DNA of 64,000 nt, taken from an uncultured Lachnospiraceae bacterium (GTDB lineage: Bacteria; Bacillota; Clostridia; Lachnospirales; Lachnospiraceae). This document shows positions 1-8,144 of this stretch, one piece after another; position 1 is the first letter of the stretch; each line of letters begins with the position of its first letter. The stretch lies in contig CAJULA010000006.1 in NCBI GenBank assembly GCA_910587155.1, positions 74,263-138,262 of the forward strand. The letters are read 5' to 3'. The translations under genes and the position numbers were made by a program. The notes under the pieces were generated by a model. The model had not been told where the DNA came from. It worked only from the letters and a program-made list of their open reading frames with translations, and made no database searches.

Positions 1-857
1 CCGATGAGATTACGGAAGACCGTATCATCAAGGGTATGGTGGGACGTGACCTGACAGACCGTTTCCCGAAACGGAAAGATCAGAAAATCGGCGACGTCCT
101 GATGGAAGTGAAAAACTGGACCGTATATCATCCTCTTTACACAGAAAGAAAAGTGGTGGATGATGTCAGCATTAACGTCAGACGGGGCGAGGTTGTGGGG
201 ATCTCCGGTCTGATGGGCGCAGGCAGGACAGAGCTTGCCATGAGTATATTCGGCAAAAGCTATGGCACCAATATCAGCGGTCAGCTCTTTCTTGACGGCA
301 GGGAGGTCCACCTGCATAATGTAAGGGATGCCATTAAAAACAAACTGGCATATGTGACGGAAGACCGGAAAGGCAATGGACTGATCCTGTCCAATCCCAT
401 CAAGATTAATACGACCATGGCTAATCTTGACGCGGTCAGCACCCATACGGTAATTGACAAAGACAAAGAGTACGGTGTTGCCGTGGATTATAAGGAGAAA
501 TTACATACGAAATGTCCTACGGTGGAACAGAACGTGGGAAATTTAAGCGGCGGCAATCAGCAGAAGGTGCTGCTGGCCAAGTGGATGTTTGCGGATCCGG
601 ATGTGCTCATACTGGATGAGCCTACCCGCGGTATTGACGTAGGCGCGAAATATGAGATTTATTGCATCATCAATCAGCTGGTGGCAGAGGGAAAATCGGT
701 GATCGTGATTTCCTCCGAACTTCCGGAAGTATTGGGGATGTGTGACCGTATCTATGTGATGAATGAGGGCAGGATCGTGGGCGAGCTTGACAGAAGCGAA
801 GCATCCCAGGAAGTGATCATGTCGTATATCTTAAAATCTAGCAATAAAGGAGCGTAA
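1..857 (+). CDS. mmsA: Sugar ABC transporter ATP-binding protein, C-terminal part (MmsA/XylG type)
   Basis: Only the C-terminal part is in the window; the frame is open from base 3 and runs off the left edge. It holds the end of the first nucleotide-binding domain and the whole second one, with the altered second Walker A (SGLMGAGRTEL), the signature LSGGNQQK and Walker B VLILDEPTRGIDVG. This is the double-ATPase layout of CUT2 monosaccharide importers, which power uptake of xylose, galactose or arabinose-like sugars from the inner face of the membrane. The permease starts 3 bases after the stop, so the two are co-translated. The link to the MmsA branch rests mainly on the long MmsB-type permease next to it. 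The substrate cannot be read from the sequence. Confidence 0.9.
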   Translation, partial: DEITEDRIIKGMVGRDLTDRFPKRKDQKIGDVLMEVKNWTVYHPLYTERKVVDDVSINVRRGEVVGISGLMGAGRTELAMSIFGKSYGTNISGQLFLDGREVHLHNVRDAIKNKLAYVTEDRKGNGLILSNPIKINTTMANLDAVSTHTVIDKDKEYGVAVDYKEKLHTKCPTVEQNVGNLSGGNQQKVLLAKWMFADPDVLILDEPTRGIDVGAKYEIYCIINQLVAEGKSVIVISSELPEVLGMCDRIYVMNEGRIVGELDRSEASQEVIMSYILKSSNKGA

Positions 858-860
858 ACG

Positions 861-2039
861 ATGGATAAAACAAAAGTTTTGGAAGGCGTCAAAAAATATA
901 CTATGATCATAGCTTTGATATTGGTCACACTCTTTTTTACCTGGCGGACCGGCGGCAAGATACTCCTTCCCCAGAATGTGAGTAATCTGATCGCCCAGAA
1001 TGCCTATGTGTTTGTACTTGCGACCGGCATGCTGTTATGCATTCTGACCGGTGGTAATATCGACCTTTCCGTGGGTTCCGTGGTCTGTTTCGTAGGCGCC
1101 GTAGGCGCGACGCTGATGGAAAACAAAGGCATGAATGTATGGCTGTCCATTCTGGTCATGGTACTTGTCGGTACGGCTATCGGCGCATGGCAGGCTTTCT
1201 GGATCGCCTATGTGCATGTACCTCCCTTTATCACCACACTTTCCGGTATGCTGGTGTTCCGTGGTCTGAGTAATGTGGTGCTGCAGGGTATGACAGTGTC
1301 CATTACCAATGAGTTTTTTGTCAAACTGTTCGGCGGCGGCGCTGACTGCTATATCCCTGATTTCTTTGGCGGCGGCGAGGGACTGAACATCACCTGCATG
1401 ATTATGGGTGTGATTGCCTGTGCCATTTATGTGATCGTTATTCTGAAAGGCCGTATGGCCAGGGCGAAAAAAGGATACGAGATGGAATCCGCAGGCTCTG
1501 CCATTGGCAAACTGGTTGTTATCTGTCTGGTAATTCTTGCCCTTACTTATAAGCTGGCGCAGTATAAGGGGATCCCGACGGCGCTGATCTGGGTGATGGT
1601 AGTGGTATTTATCTATGGTTATATCACCTCCAAGACAACGACAGGACGTTATTTCTACGCAGTGGGCGGCAACGAAAAAGCCACCAAGCTGTCCGGTATC
1701 AATACTGAGCGCGTTTACTTTATTGCCTATACGAATATGGGCTTTCTGGCCGCACTGGCAGGTATGCTGACCATCGCGCGTATGACGAGCGCACAGCCTA
1801 CTTATGGACAGAACTATGAGATGGATGCCATCGGTTCCTGCTTTATCGGCGGCGCTTCCGCATACGGCGGTGTGGGCACGGTTCCGGGCGTTATCGTAGG
1901 TGCGGTACTGATGGGTGTCATCAACCTGGGTATGAGTATCATGGGTGTGGATGCCAACTATCAGAGAGTCGTAAAAGGTCTGGTTCTTCTGGCAGCAGTT
2001 ATCTTCGATGTGGTGTCCAAGAAGGGCGGAAAGAGCTGA
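861..2039 (+). CDS. mmsB: Sugar ABC transporter permease (MmsB/XylH type)
   Basis: A 392-residue polytopic permease of the BPD_transp_2 family. It is longer than RbsC/MglC (about 330 residues), as is usual for the MmsB/GguB/XylH branch, because of an extra loop at about residues 155-235. The family motif around GGNIDLSVGSV is at about residues 64-74, and the late loop motif FIGGASAYGG is present. A start ATG follows AAAGGAG. It forms the membrane channel for the ATPase just upstream. A terminator follows. The matching binding protein (ChvE-like) is not seen upstream and probably lies to the left of the window. Confidence 0.9.
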   Translation: MDKTKVLEGVKKYTMIIALILVTLFFTWRTGGKILLPQNVSNLIAQNAYVFVLATGMLLCILTGGNIDLSVGSVVCFVGAVGATLMENKGMNVWLSILVMVLVGTAIGAWQAFWIAYVHVPPFITTLSGMLVFRGLSNVVLQGMTVSITNEFFVKLFGGGADCYIPDFFGGGEGLNITCMIMGVIACAIYVIVILKGRMARAKKGYEMESAGSAIGKLVVICLVILALTYKLAQYKGIPTALIWVMVVVFIYGYITSKTTTGRYFYAVGGNEKATKLSGINTERVYFIAYTNMGFLAALAGMLTIARMTSAQPTYGQNYEMDAIGSCFIGGASAYGGVGTVPGVIVGAVLMGVINLGMSIMGVDANYQRVVKGLVLLAAVIFDVVSKKGGKS

Positions 2040-2058
2040 TTAAGGATGCTTTTATGTA

Positions 2059-2104
2059 GGGTACGGTGTAACTCTGTAAAAGGGGTTGCACCGTATCCTT
2101 GTTC
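2059..2104 (+). terminator. Rho-independent terminator after mmsAB
   Basis: A 16-17 bp stem (left arm 2059-2074, right arm 2082-2098, a few G-T pairs) with a short A-rich loop, followed by TTGTTCC. It ends the mmsAB transcript. Confidence 0.75.
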
Positions 2105-2240
2105 CTAGTATAATGGTGCGTACAAAGCACAAAGAGATAAAAACAGATGGCAGAGCAGCAGGCAGAGGGATAAACATTATGATAGGGCGGAAATGACGCT
2201 TCTCAGAGGAATGCATTTTTTAGCCCAAAATACTCGGGAT

Positions 2241-2262
2241 TATACTTCCGTAAGTATATGAT
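2241..2262 (+). promoter_or_regulatory. Inverted repeat overlapping a -10 box before the toxin-antitoxin pair
   Basis: TATACTT and AAGTATA form a perfect inverted repeat around CCGT (2241-2258). The right arm overlaps a -10-like TATGAT at 2257-2262. No good -35 is seen. The position suits autoregulation by the toxin-antitoxin complex; that is inference. Confidence 0.5.
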
Positions 2263-2293
2263 AAAATCATAGGAAAAGGAGGTAGTGGCGCAT

Positions 2294-2554
2294 ATGGAAA
2301 TCAGGTATGATAAAGCGGCGGTCAAGTATTTGCAGGGGCTTCCACAGAAACTAAGGGTTTCCATAAGGGACGCAATTAAAGGGCTGACCCAGAAGCCGCC
2401 CAAAGGTGATATAAGACCTATGCAGGGCTGTAAAGCCGGCAGATACCGTTTAAGGGTTGGGAAATACCGTGTGATTTATCGGTATACGCAGGACAGAGAA
2501 GTGGAAATACTGATTGTTATGGAGATCGGGAGCCGCGGAGATATATATAAATAG
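2294..2554 (+). CDS. Type II toxin, RelE/ParE family
   Basis: An 86-residue basic protein. Its C-terminal half reads GCKAGRYRLRVGKYRVIYRY, the typical RelE/ParE core in which the Arg-Tyr-Arg pattern and closing beta strands form the active face. RelE members cleave mRNA in the ribosome, while ParE members poison gyrase; the sequence alone does not separate them. A GTG lies 9 bases upstream (2285), but it sits only 2 bases after AAAAGGAGG, so the ATG at 11 bases is preferred. The antitoxin follows after 16 bases, giving the reverse order (toxin first) known from HigBA-like modules. An inverted repeat lies over the likely promoter. Confidence 0.8.
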   Translation: MEIRYDKAAVKYLQGLPQKLRVSIRDAIKGLTQKPPKGDIRPMQGCKAGRYRLRVGKYRVIYRYTQDREVEILIVMEIGSRGDIYK

Positions 2555-2570
2555 GATGGAGGTTGAGAGC

Positions 2571-2780
2571 ATGACACAGGTTGTTCAGGAATCGGTTAGG
2601 ATGTTGGAAATGCTGCCGGAGAGCGAACAGGAACTTGCAAGCCAGCTTATCAAGCGGCTGGTGCTTGCTTGGGACCCGGATTTCACAAAGCTGACGCCGG
2701 AAGAGCGGAATCAGCTGGAAGCGGCGGAGCAGAGGATAGATAGTGGGGAGTATGTAAAAGACAGTGAAATTAACTGGTAA
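2571..2780 (+). CDS. Probable antitoxin partner of the RelE/ParE toxin
   Basis: A 69-residue, acidic, probably helical protein. The ATG at 2571 is chosen because GGATGGAGG ends 8 bases before it; an in-frame ATG at 2556 lies inside that ribosome site. The N-terminus (MTQVVQESVRMLEML) and the acidic tail (AEQRIDSGEYVKDSEINW) resemble small antitoxins found beside RelE toxins in Clostridia, but no clear ribbon-helix-helix or HTH motif is visible, so the call rests largely on gene order, size and charge. It is followed by a terminator, so the pair is one transcription unit. Confidence 0.65.
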   Translation: MTQVVQESVRMLEMLPESEQELASQLIKRLVLAWDPDFTKLTPEERNQLEAAEQRIDSGEYVKDSEINW

Positions 2781-2781
2781 A

Positions 2782-2826
2782 AAAGGCGGTTGCGGGCTGC
2801 AAAAGGCTGGCAACCGTCTTTTCTTT
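2782..2826 (+). terminator. Terminator of the toxin-antitoxin operon
   Basis: The stem GGCGGTTGC / GCAACCGTC is followed by TTTTCTTTC directly after the antitoxin stop. Confidence 0.85.
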
Positions 2827-2857
2827 CGATGTGTCGGTTTCGGTCACATACTGTTAC

Positions 2858-2909
2858 TAAACGCCCATGCAATCAGATTTCCATCACCATAAATTAAAGA
2901 GGGCGTTTA
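2858..2909 (+). promoter_or_regulatory. Inverted repeat upstream of the sugar-binding protein gene
   Basis: A perfect 9-bp inverted repeat, TAAACGCCC (2858-2866) and GGGCGTTTA (2901-2909), with a 34-base spacer. It may be an operator pair or an RNA stem. It has no U-tract, so it is not a simple terminator. The rest of the 337-base gap holds only the preceding terminator and the palindromic site downstream. Confidence 0.4.
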
Positions 2910-2981
2910 GAAACCTTATGCACACGTGCAGCAAACTGCATAAAACATACCAGGATTTTCCGGTGTTCTATGTAAAAAATA

Positions 2982-3076
2982 ACATTTGTCATATCTTTTG
3001 CCTAAAAAAATGACAAATGTCATATAAAAGTTGTTACATAAGGCAGGTGCGTGAGGGGGGAGGCAGAGGTTATAAT
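2982..3076 (+). promoter_or_regulatory. Palindromic operator and -10 region of the sugar-binding protein gene
   Basis: ATGACA-AA-TGTCAT (3010-3023) is a perfect two-fold site. A second half-site, ACATTTGTCAT (2982-2992), forms an 11-bp perfect inverted repeat with ATGACAAATGT (3010-3020). A TATAAT -10 box is at 3071-3076, but the bases where a -35 belongs (3048-3053) are a poor match. That layout suggests a promoter that needs an activator bound at the palindrome. Confidence 0.55.
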
Positions 3077-3117
3077 AAACATGTACTAAAACAAATCTTT
3101 TAAGGGAGGAAAAAAGA

Positions 3118-4176
3118 ATGAAGAAAAAAGTACTGAGTGCATTTCTCTGTACTGCAATGGCAGTTTCCATGCTGGTAGGCTGCGGCGGACAGGGAGAACA
3201 GGCAGCAGCTCCGGCAGAGACACCGGCTGATGCGGCACCGGCGGATGCTGACGCAGCCGCAGAAGTAGCAGAGGATGCGGTAGCGGAAGCAGAGGCTGCG
3301 GCAGGTGAGAGACCGGAAGGCGGCTACAAATTTGGTTATACCTGTATGGACGGCTCCAATCCGTTTTTTGTAATTCTGGAGCAGACAATCCGTGAGGAAG
3401 TGGAAGCAAACGGCGATACGCTGATATCTTTTGATCCGGCAAATGATGTAACCCGTCAGATCAGCGGTATCGAAGATATGATTTCTCAGGATCTGGACGG
3501 AATTTTCTTAAATCCGGCGGAGGCGGAAGGCATTCTTCCCGCTCTGGATATGCTCAAAGAAGCAGGAGTACCGATCATCAACTTTGATACGGAAGTTGCA
3601 GATATGAGTTATGTAACTTCTTATGCAGGTTCCGATAACTACAATGCAGGTAAGGTATGCGGTGAAGACCTCGTTGCAAAATGTCCTGACGGCGGCCCGA
3701 TCATCGTACTGGATTCTCCGACCATGAACTCCGTGGTAGACAGAACGAACGGCTTTTTGGATGCGATCGAAGGCAAAGGTTTTGAAATCGTTGCACAGCA
3801 GGATGCAAAAGGCAACCTGGAAGAGGCTATGGGCATTGCAGAAGACCTTCTTCAGGCACATGGCGATGTCGTTGCAATCTTCGGCGGCAATGATCCTACC
3901 GCTCTGGGCGCTCTGGCAGCAGCAAATGCAGCAGGCCTGACAGACTGCAAGATTTATGGCGTTGACGGTTCTCCTGACATCAAGGCAGAGCTGGCTTCCG
4001 GTGAATCTCTGATCGAAGGTACCGGCGCACAGTCTCCGATCAGCATCGCCAAGAAATCTGTAGAGATTATGTATGCATTCAAGAACGGCGAAGCAGTAGA
4101 CGAGAGATATCCTGTTGAGACTTTCCTGATCACAGCAGACAATGTAGCAGATTACGGCACAGACGGATGGCAGTAA
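3118..4176 (+). CDS. Sugar-binding lipoprotein of a galactose/ribose-type ABC transporter
   Basis: A 352-residue secreted lipoprotein. The signal peptide ends in lipobox LVGC (Cys21 is the lipidated residue), followed by an Ala/Glu-rich linker to about residue 65, then a periplasmic-binding-protein fold of the LacI type (Peripla_BP_4). Typical motifs include FFVILEQTIREEVEANGD, GSDNYNAGKVCGEDL and FGGNDPTALGALAA. It captures a monosaccharide outside the membrane and hands it to the ATPase-permease pair encoded next. The start follows AAGGGAGG. It is a paralogue of the binding protein encoded at 7159, which is co-translated with a histidine kinase. The terminator behind this gene suggests it is made in excess over the transporter, as usual for binding proteins. 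Confidence 0.92.
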   Translation: MKKKVLSAFLCTAMAVSMLVGCGGQGEQAAAPAETPADAAPADADAAAEVAEDAVAEAEAAAGERPEGGYKFGYTCMDGSNPFFVILEQTIREEVEANGDTLISFDPANDVTRQISGIEDMISQDLDGIFLNPAEAEGILPALDMLKEAGVPIINFDTEVADMSYVTSYAGSDNYNAGKVCGEDLVAKCPDGGPIIVLDSPTMNSVVDRTNGFLDAIEGKGFEIVAQQDAKGNLEEAMGIAEDLLQAHGDVVAIFGGNDPTALGALAAANAAGLTDCKIYGVDGSPDIKAELASGESLIEGTGAQSPISIAKKSVEIMYAFKNGEAVDERYPVETFLITADNVADYGTDGWQ

Positions 4177-4238
4177 AGCGGATTTGCAGAGCAATTCTGC
4201 ACCACCCGCGCGAAGCAATCGTTAATAAGCAAACCTGA

Positions 4239-4360
4239 AGTCAAAGACCCCGCAGCAAGCTGACGAAGCATCAGACTTGCGGCGCAGCAAGCTGCGGGGC
4301 TTTGACCTCCGCGGCGGTCATCAAATGTCTGCAGGCAGTCATTTGGCTCGCTGCCCGCGG
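4239..4360. repeat. Dispersed palindromic repeat, copy A
   Basis: The left arm (from 4240) and the right arm (4291-4306) of a 16-17 bp stem flank an inner stretch containing AGCAAGCTG twice. A second palindromic part follows (4319-4360, around CAAATG / CATTTG, ending CCCGCGGG). Its first 27 bases recur exactly at 13489-13515, and its second part resembles 12671-12725 on the opposite strand. No coding function is seen. It fills most of a 354-base gap. Confidence 0.75.
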
Positions 4361-4365
4361 GAATC

Positions 4366-4408
4366 AATAGGCCATATAAATGCAAGCATCTATGTGGCCT
4401 ATTATTTT
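4366..4408 (+). terminator. Rho-independent terminator
   Basis: An 18-bp near-perfect stem (AATAGGCC.../...GGCCTATT) with a 2-base loop, followed by ATTTTTC. It separates the binding-protein transcript from the transporter genes. Confidence 0.85.
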
Positions 4409-4475
4409 TCGGGAAGAAATAAGGTGATATCCGGTTTTTCAGGATCGTAACGAGGGTTACGGCAGTAAAATCCGG

Positions 4476-4500
4476 CGCCTGTGTGGCAGGTACACAGGCG
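4476..4500 (+). promoter_or_regulatory. Inverted repeat 31 bases before the ATPase gene
   Basis: A perfect 9-bp inverted repeat CGCCTGTGT / ACACAGGCG around GGCAGGT. There is no U-tract. It may be an operator or a leader hairpin controlling the transporter genes. Confidence 0.45.
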
Positions 4501-4530
4501 GCAATGACAGATAAAGGAAGGTGATAGGGC

Positions 4531-6015
4531 TTGGCAGGAGAAATCTTACTGGAAATGAAAGGGATTCATAAGCGGTTTCCCGGTGTGCTTGCTTTGAATG
4601 ATGTAAGCCTCACGGTAAAGGCAGGAGAAGTGCATGCGCTCCTTGGGGAGAATGGCGCGGGCAAGTCAACATTGATCAAGGTTCTTGGCGGTATTTATAT
4701 TGCCGAAGAAGGAGAAATCTTCATTGAAGGAAAAAAGGTAACGATCGACAGTGTAAAAGCGGCGCATGAGAACGGTGTTGCAATCATTCATCAGGAGCTG
4801 GTGCTGGTTCCTTATATGACAGTAGCGGAAAATATTTTCCTTGGCAGAGAGCCGATGAAGGGCAGACTTGTGGATTCAAGAAAGATGACGGAAGATGCAC
4901 AGGCTCTGCTGGATGCCAATGGCATGAATATTTCTGCGGACACTCTGGTGGGAAGCCTGACGATCGCACAGCAGCAGATGGTGGAGATCGTAAAGGCCAT
5001 CTCCTTCGATTCCAAGATCCTGGTTATGGATGAGCCGACTTCTTCGATTTCTGACAAGGAAGTGGATTCTCTGTTTGAAACAATGAGAAGTCTGACTGCC
5101 AAAGGGGTGGGCATTATTTATATTTCCCATAAGATGAGTGAGCTGGAGCAGATCTGCGACAGAGTCACGGTTATGAGGGACGGGGAATATGTTGCTACCA
5201 GAGTAGTCAAAGAGACGAATAAAGATGAACTGATCGCTCTGATGGTTGGCCGTGAGCTGACCAATTATTATACAAGAGATTTTCTGAAGCCGGGTGAAGT
5301 TGTCCTGAAATGTGAACATATCTCGGACGGCAAAATGGCGAAAGATGCCAGCTTTGAGGTGAGAAAAGGCGAAATCGTGGGATTTGCCGGTCTGGTGGGA
5401 GCAGGCAGGAGTGAAGTGATGAAGTGTATCTTTGGCCTGACAAAGAATTACAAAGGTGAGATCGAGATTGACGGCAGCAAAGTGCAGATACATAATCCCA
5501 TTGAAGCAATGAAATATGGAATCGCGCTGGTACCCGAAGACAGAAAACAGGAAGGTATCTATAAGATACAGAGTATAAAATATAATTCGACCATAGAGGT
5601 GCTGGGAGAGTTTATCAAAGGTATTTTTGTGAATGCGGATAAAGAGGAAGAAATTACACAAAAATACATTGATATGCTGTCTACCAAGACACCGTCCCAG
5701 GATCAGCTGATCGGAAATCTTTCCGGCGGTAATCAGCAGAAAGTAATCATCGGCAGGTGGCTGGCTACCAATCCAAAGATCCTGATATTGGATGAGCCGA
5801 CAAGAGGTGTGGATGTCGGGGCGAAATCTGAGATTTATGCGATCATGAATGATCTTGTGAAACAGGGGATGGCCATTATCATGATTTCTTCGGAACTTCC
5901 GGAGATCATCAATATGAGCGACCGTACTTATGTCATGAGTGAAGGAGTCGTTACAGGCTGCCTGTCAAGAGACGAGGTATCACAGGAAGCTATCATGCAG
6001 CTTGCGGCAAACTAG
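4531..6015 (+). CDS. Sugar ABC transporter, double ATP-binding protein (MglA/RbsA type)
   Basis: A 494-residue cytoplasmic ATPase with two fused nucleotide-binding domains. The first has Walker A GENGAGKST (residues 39-47) and Walker B ILVMDEPTSSIS. The second has the degenerate Walker A typical of the family (GLVGAGRSE), signature LSGGNQQK and ILILDEPTRGVDVG. It hydrolyses ATP to drive import of a galactose- or ribose-like sugar with the permease encoded 26 bases downstream. The start is TTG, 9 bases after AAAGGAAGG; no ATG fits the domain start. The binding protein lies upstream behind a terminator. The exact sugar is not decided by sequence. Confidence 0.93.
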   Translation: MAGEILLEMKGIHKRFPGVLALNDVSLTVKAGEVHALLGENGAGKSTLIKVLGGIYIAEEGEIFIEGKKVTIDSVKAAHENGVAIIHQELVLVPYMTVAENIFLGREPMKGRLVDSRKMTEDAQALLDANGMNISADTLVGSLTIAQQQMVEIVKAISFDSKILVMDEPTSSISDKEVDSLFETMRSLTAKGVGIIYISHKMSELEQICDRVTVMRDGEYVATRVVKETNKDELIALMVGRELTNYYTRDFLKPGEVVLKCEHISDGKMAKDASFEVRKGEIVGFAGLVGAGRSEVMKCIFGLTKNYKGEIEIDGSKVQIHNPIEAMKYGIALVPEDRKQEGIYKIQSIKYNSTIEVLGEFIKGIFVNADKEEEITQKYIDMLSTKTPSQDQLIGNLSGGNQQKVIIGRWLATNPKILILDEPTRGVDVGAKSEIYAIMNDLVKQGMAIIMISSELPEIINMSDRTYVMSEGVVTGCLSRDEVSQEAIMQLAAN

Positions 6016-6041
6016 GAGAGAGATAAAGGAGGATAACATCT

Positions 6042-7049
6042 ATGGCTGAAGAAAAAGCGGTTGCAACACAGGGCGCTGCGGGATCGAGATTTTCGAAAGC
6101 GGCAAAAGTGTATTTTAAAGAGAATATGGGTATTATTGCGGCACTTCTGGTAATGTGCATCTTTCTGGCGGTAAACCCTCTGACCAGCAGTTCCTTTCTG
6201 ACCCAGAAAAATGTATTTAATGTACTGCGGCAGATTTCCACGAATCTGTATCTGGCCTGTGGTATGACGATGGTCATCATACTGGGCGGCATCGACCTTT
6301 CGGTAGGTTCCGTGATTGCCATGTCCGGCTGTGTGGCTGCCGGCTGTGTATCGAGATACAATCTGCCGCTGGCGGTAGCGCTTTTATGCGGTGTGCTGGT
6401 CGGTCTGGTTGTGGGTATGTTTAACGGTTATGTGATTTCCAGCACGACCATCCCGCCCTTCATTGTGACACTGGCGACCATGAATATTGCCAAAGGTCTT
6501 GCTTATGTGTATACGGGCGGTTCTCCGGTGCGCGTAGTGACCAAGGAGTGGCAGTTTGTCGGCGCAGGCTACATCGGGCCGGTACCGACGCCGGTGGTAA
6601 TCCTTGCAGTGGTATTGTTTGTGACAGCGCTGATTATGAATAAGACGAAACTGGGCCGTCATCTCTATGCGGTGGGCGGAAATGCGCAGGCGGCAGAATT
6701 TTCAGGAATCAGTGTGGCAAAGGTTAAATTCCTGGTACATACATATTCCGGGATCATGGCAGGTCTGGCAGGTATCGTGCTGGCTTCCCGTATGTATTCC
6801 GGACAGCCTACGGCAGGCGACGGCGCAGAGATGGATGCCATTGCGGCAGTTGTGGTAGGCGGTACGAGTATGGCCGGCGGTTCCGGCAAGATCGGCGGCA
6901 CCATTATCGGTGGCCTGATCATCGGTGTGCTGAATAACGGACTGAACCTGATGAATGTCAATTCCTTCTGGCAGTATGTGGTAAAGGGATGTGTTATTCT
7001 GCTGGCGGTTTATGTAGACTATATCAGGAACAAAAAATCCAAATTATAA
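6042..7049 (+). CDS. Sugar ABC transporter permease (MglC/RbsC type)
   Basis: A 335-residue membrane protein of the BPD_transp_2 family with about 8-10 hydrophobic segments. The conserved stretch GGIDLSVGSVIAMSG is at about residues 85-99 and the loop VVGGTSMAGGSG is near residue 280. It has the standard length for RbsC/MglC. The start follows AAAGGAGG. It forms the homodimeric channel for the ATPase just upstream. The following gene encodes a paralogue of the sugar-binding lipoprotein that belongs to a sensory cluster, so the transporter and its sensor are adjacent. Confidence 0.92.
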   Translation: MAEEKAVATQGAAGSRFSKAAKVYFKENMGIIAALLVMCIFLAVNPLTSSSFLTQKNVFNVLRQISTNLYLACGMTMVIILGGIDLSVGSVIAMSGCVAAGCVSRYNLPLAVALLCGVLVGLVVGMFNGYVISSTTIPPFIVTLATMNIAKGLAYVYTGGSPVRVVTKEWQFVGAGYIGPVPTPVVILAVVLFVTALIMNKTKLGRHLYAVGGNAQAAEFSGISVAKVKFLVHTYSGIMAGLAGIVLASRMYSGQPTAGDGAEMDAIAAVVVGGTSMAGGSGKIGGTIIGGLIIGVLNNGLNLMNVNSFWQYVVKGCVILLAVYVDYIRNKKSKL

Positions 7050-7158
7050 AAAGTAAACAAGAACAAGGTCAGCAGGAAGGGCTGCTGCGAATCGGACACC
7101 TGGCATCCTGCCTGTATGGATGCCGGGTGCTTTTCATACATGTGGGGAGAAGATGAGG

Positions 7159-8130
7159 ATGAACTGGCATTGGAAGAGCAGAAAATCAGCATATCTGGTC
7201 TGTCTGGCAGGTTTTCTGCTGGCAGTGATTTTGTATGGCTGCGGCAGCGCGGAGGCGCCGGTGAGAAAGCAACAGAAATTTGGCGCCACATATATGACGA
7301 TGAACAATCCTTATTTTCTGGATATGAATACGCAGATAGAAGAAATCGTGGAAGCCAATGGGGATATTCTGATTTATCGGGATCCGGCACAGGACCAGGA
7401 GAAGCAGAATGAACAGATACTGGATATGCTGGAGGAGGGCATTACGGGGCTGTTTTTGAATCCGGTCAACTGGGAGACGGTCAGACCGGCGCTGATTGCC
7501 TGTAAGGAGGCAGGGGTTCCGGTATTTGTCATTGACACCAATGTGTATGATGACGAGTATGCCGCCTTTTCCATTCTTTCCGACAATTATGACGCGGGTG
7601 TGCAGTGTGCGATGGATATGATGAAGAAGAAAGCATCTGCCAGAATCATCATAATCGACAGTCCGGGGACCAAATCTATCGACGACCGGGTCAAGGGCTT
7701 TCTGGATACTATCGCGGGACACGGAGAATATGAAGTGGTTGCATGGCTGCATGGCAAGGGTGAGTTGGAAATATCCATGGACGTGGTGGAGGGACTTTTG
7801 GACTCGGGCGAAGTCGGCAGGGAATTTGACGTGGTTCTGGGCGGCAATGACCCGACTGCCCTGGGGGCACTGGCGGCATTGCAGATGAACCAGATGCAGG
7901 ATGGCATCCTGATCTATGGGATAGACGGTTCGCCGGACGGCAAGGTGATGATCAAGGAGGGATATATGGAGGGCAGCAGCGCGCAGCAGCCCAGGGTTAT
8001 TGCCGAGCAGGCGATTGCCATGGCATATGATTTCCTGGACGGAAAAGAAGTGGAGAAGCTGGTGATCGTTCCGGTCACGATGATCACCAGAGATAATATC
8101 GATGAGTTTGACCTGGCCGGATGGCAGTGA
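7159..8130 (+). CDS. Sugar-binding lipoprotein, likely sensor partner of the adjacent histidine kinase
   Basis: A 323-residue lipoprotein with signal peptide and lipobox LYGC. The rest is a LacI-type periplasmic-binding fold paralogous to the protein at 3118; both share the motif GGNDPTALGALAA and the ending WQ. ATG 7159 is chosen because GGAG lies 9 bases upstream; ATG 7153 is too close. It lacks the long Ala/Glu linker of the paralogue. The stop is 14 bases before the preferred start of a histidine kinase, and no permease or ATPase follows. A binding protein that reports sugar occupancy to a kinase is known from the XylFII-LytS system of Clostridium; a similar role is inferred here. Confidence 0.85.
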   Translation: MNWHWKSRKSAYLVCLAGFLLAVILYGCGSAEAPVRKQQKFGATYMTMNNPYFLDMNTQIEEIVEANGDILIYRDPAQDQEKQNEQILDMLEEGITGLFLNPVNWETVRPALIACKEAGVPVFVIDTNVYDDEYAAFSILSDNYDAGVQCAMDMMKKKASARIIIIDSPGTKSIDDRVKGFLDTIAGHGEYEVVAWLHGKGELEISMDVVEGLLDSGEVGREFDVVLGGNDPTALGALAALQMNQMQDGILIYGIDGSPDGKVMIKEGYMEGSSAQQPRVIAEQAIAMAYDFLDGKEVEKLVIVPVTMITRDNIDEFDLAGWQ

Positions 8131-8144
8131 GGAGCAGATTGTTT

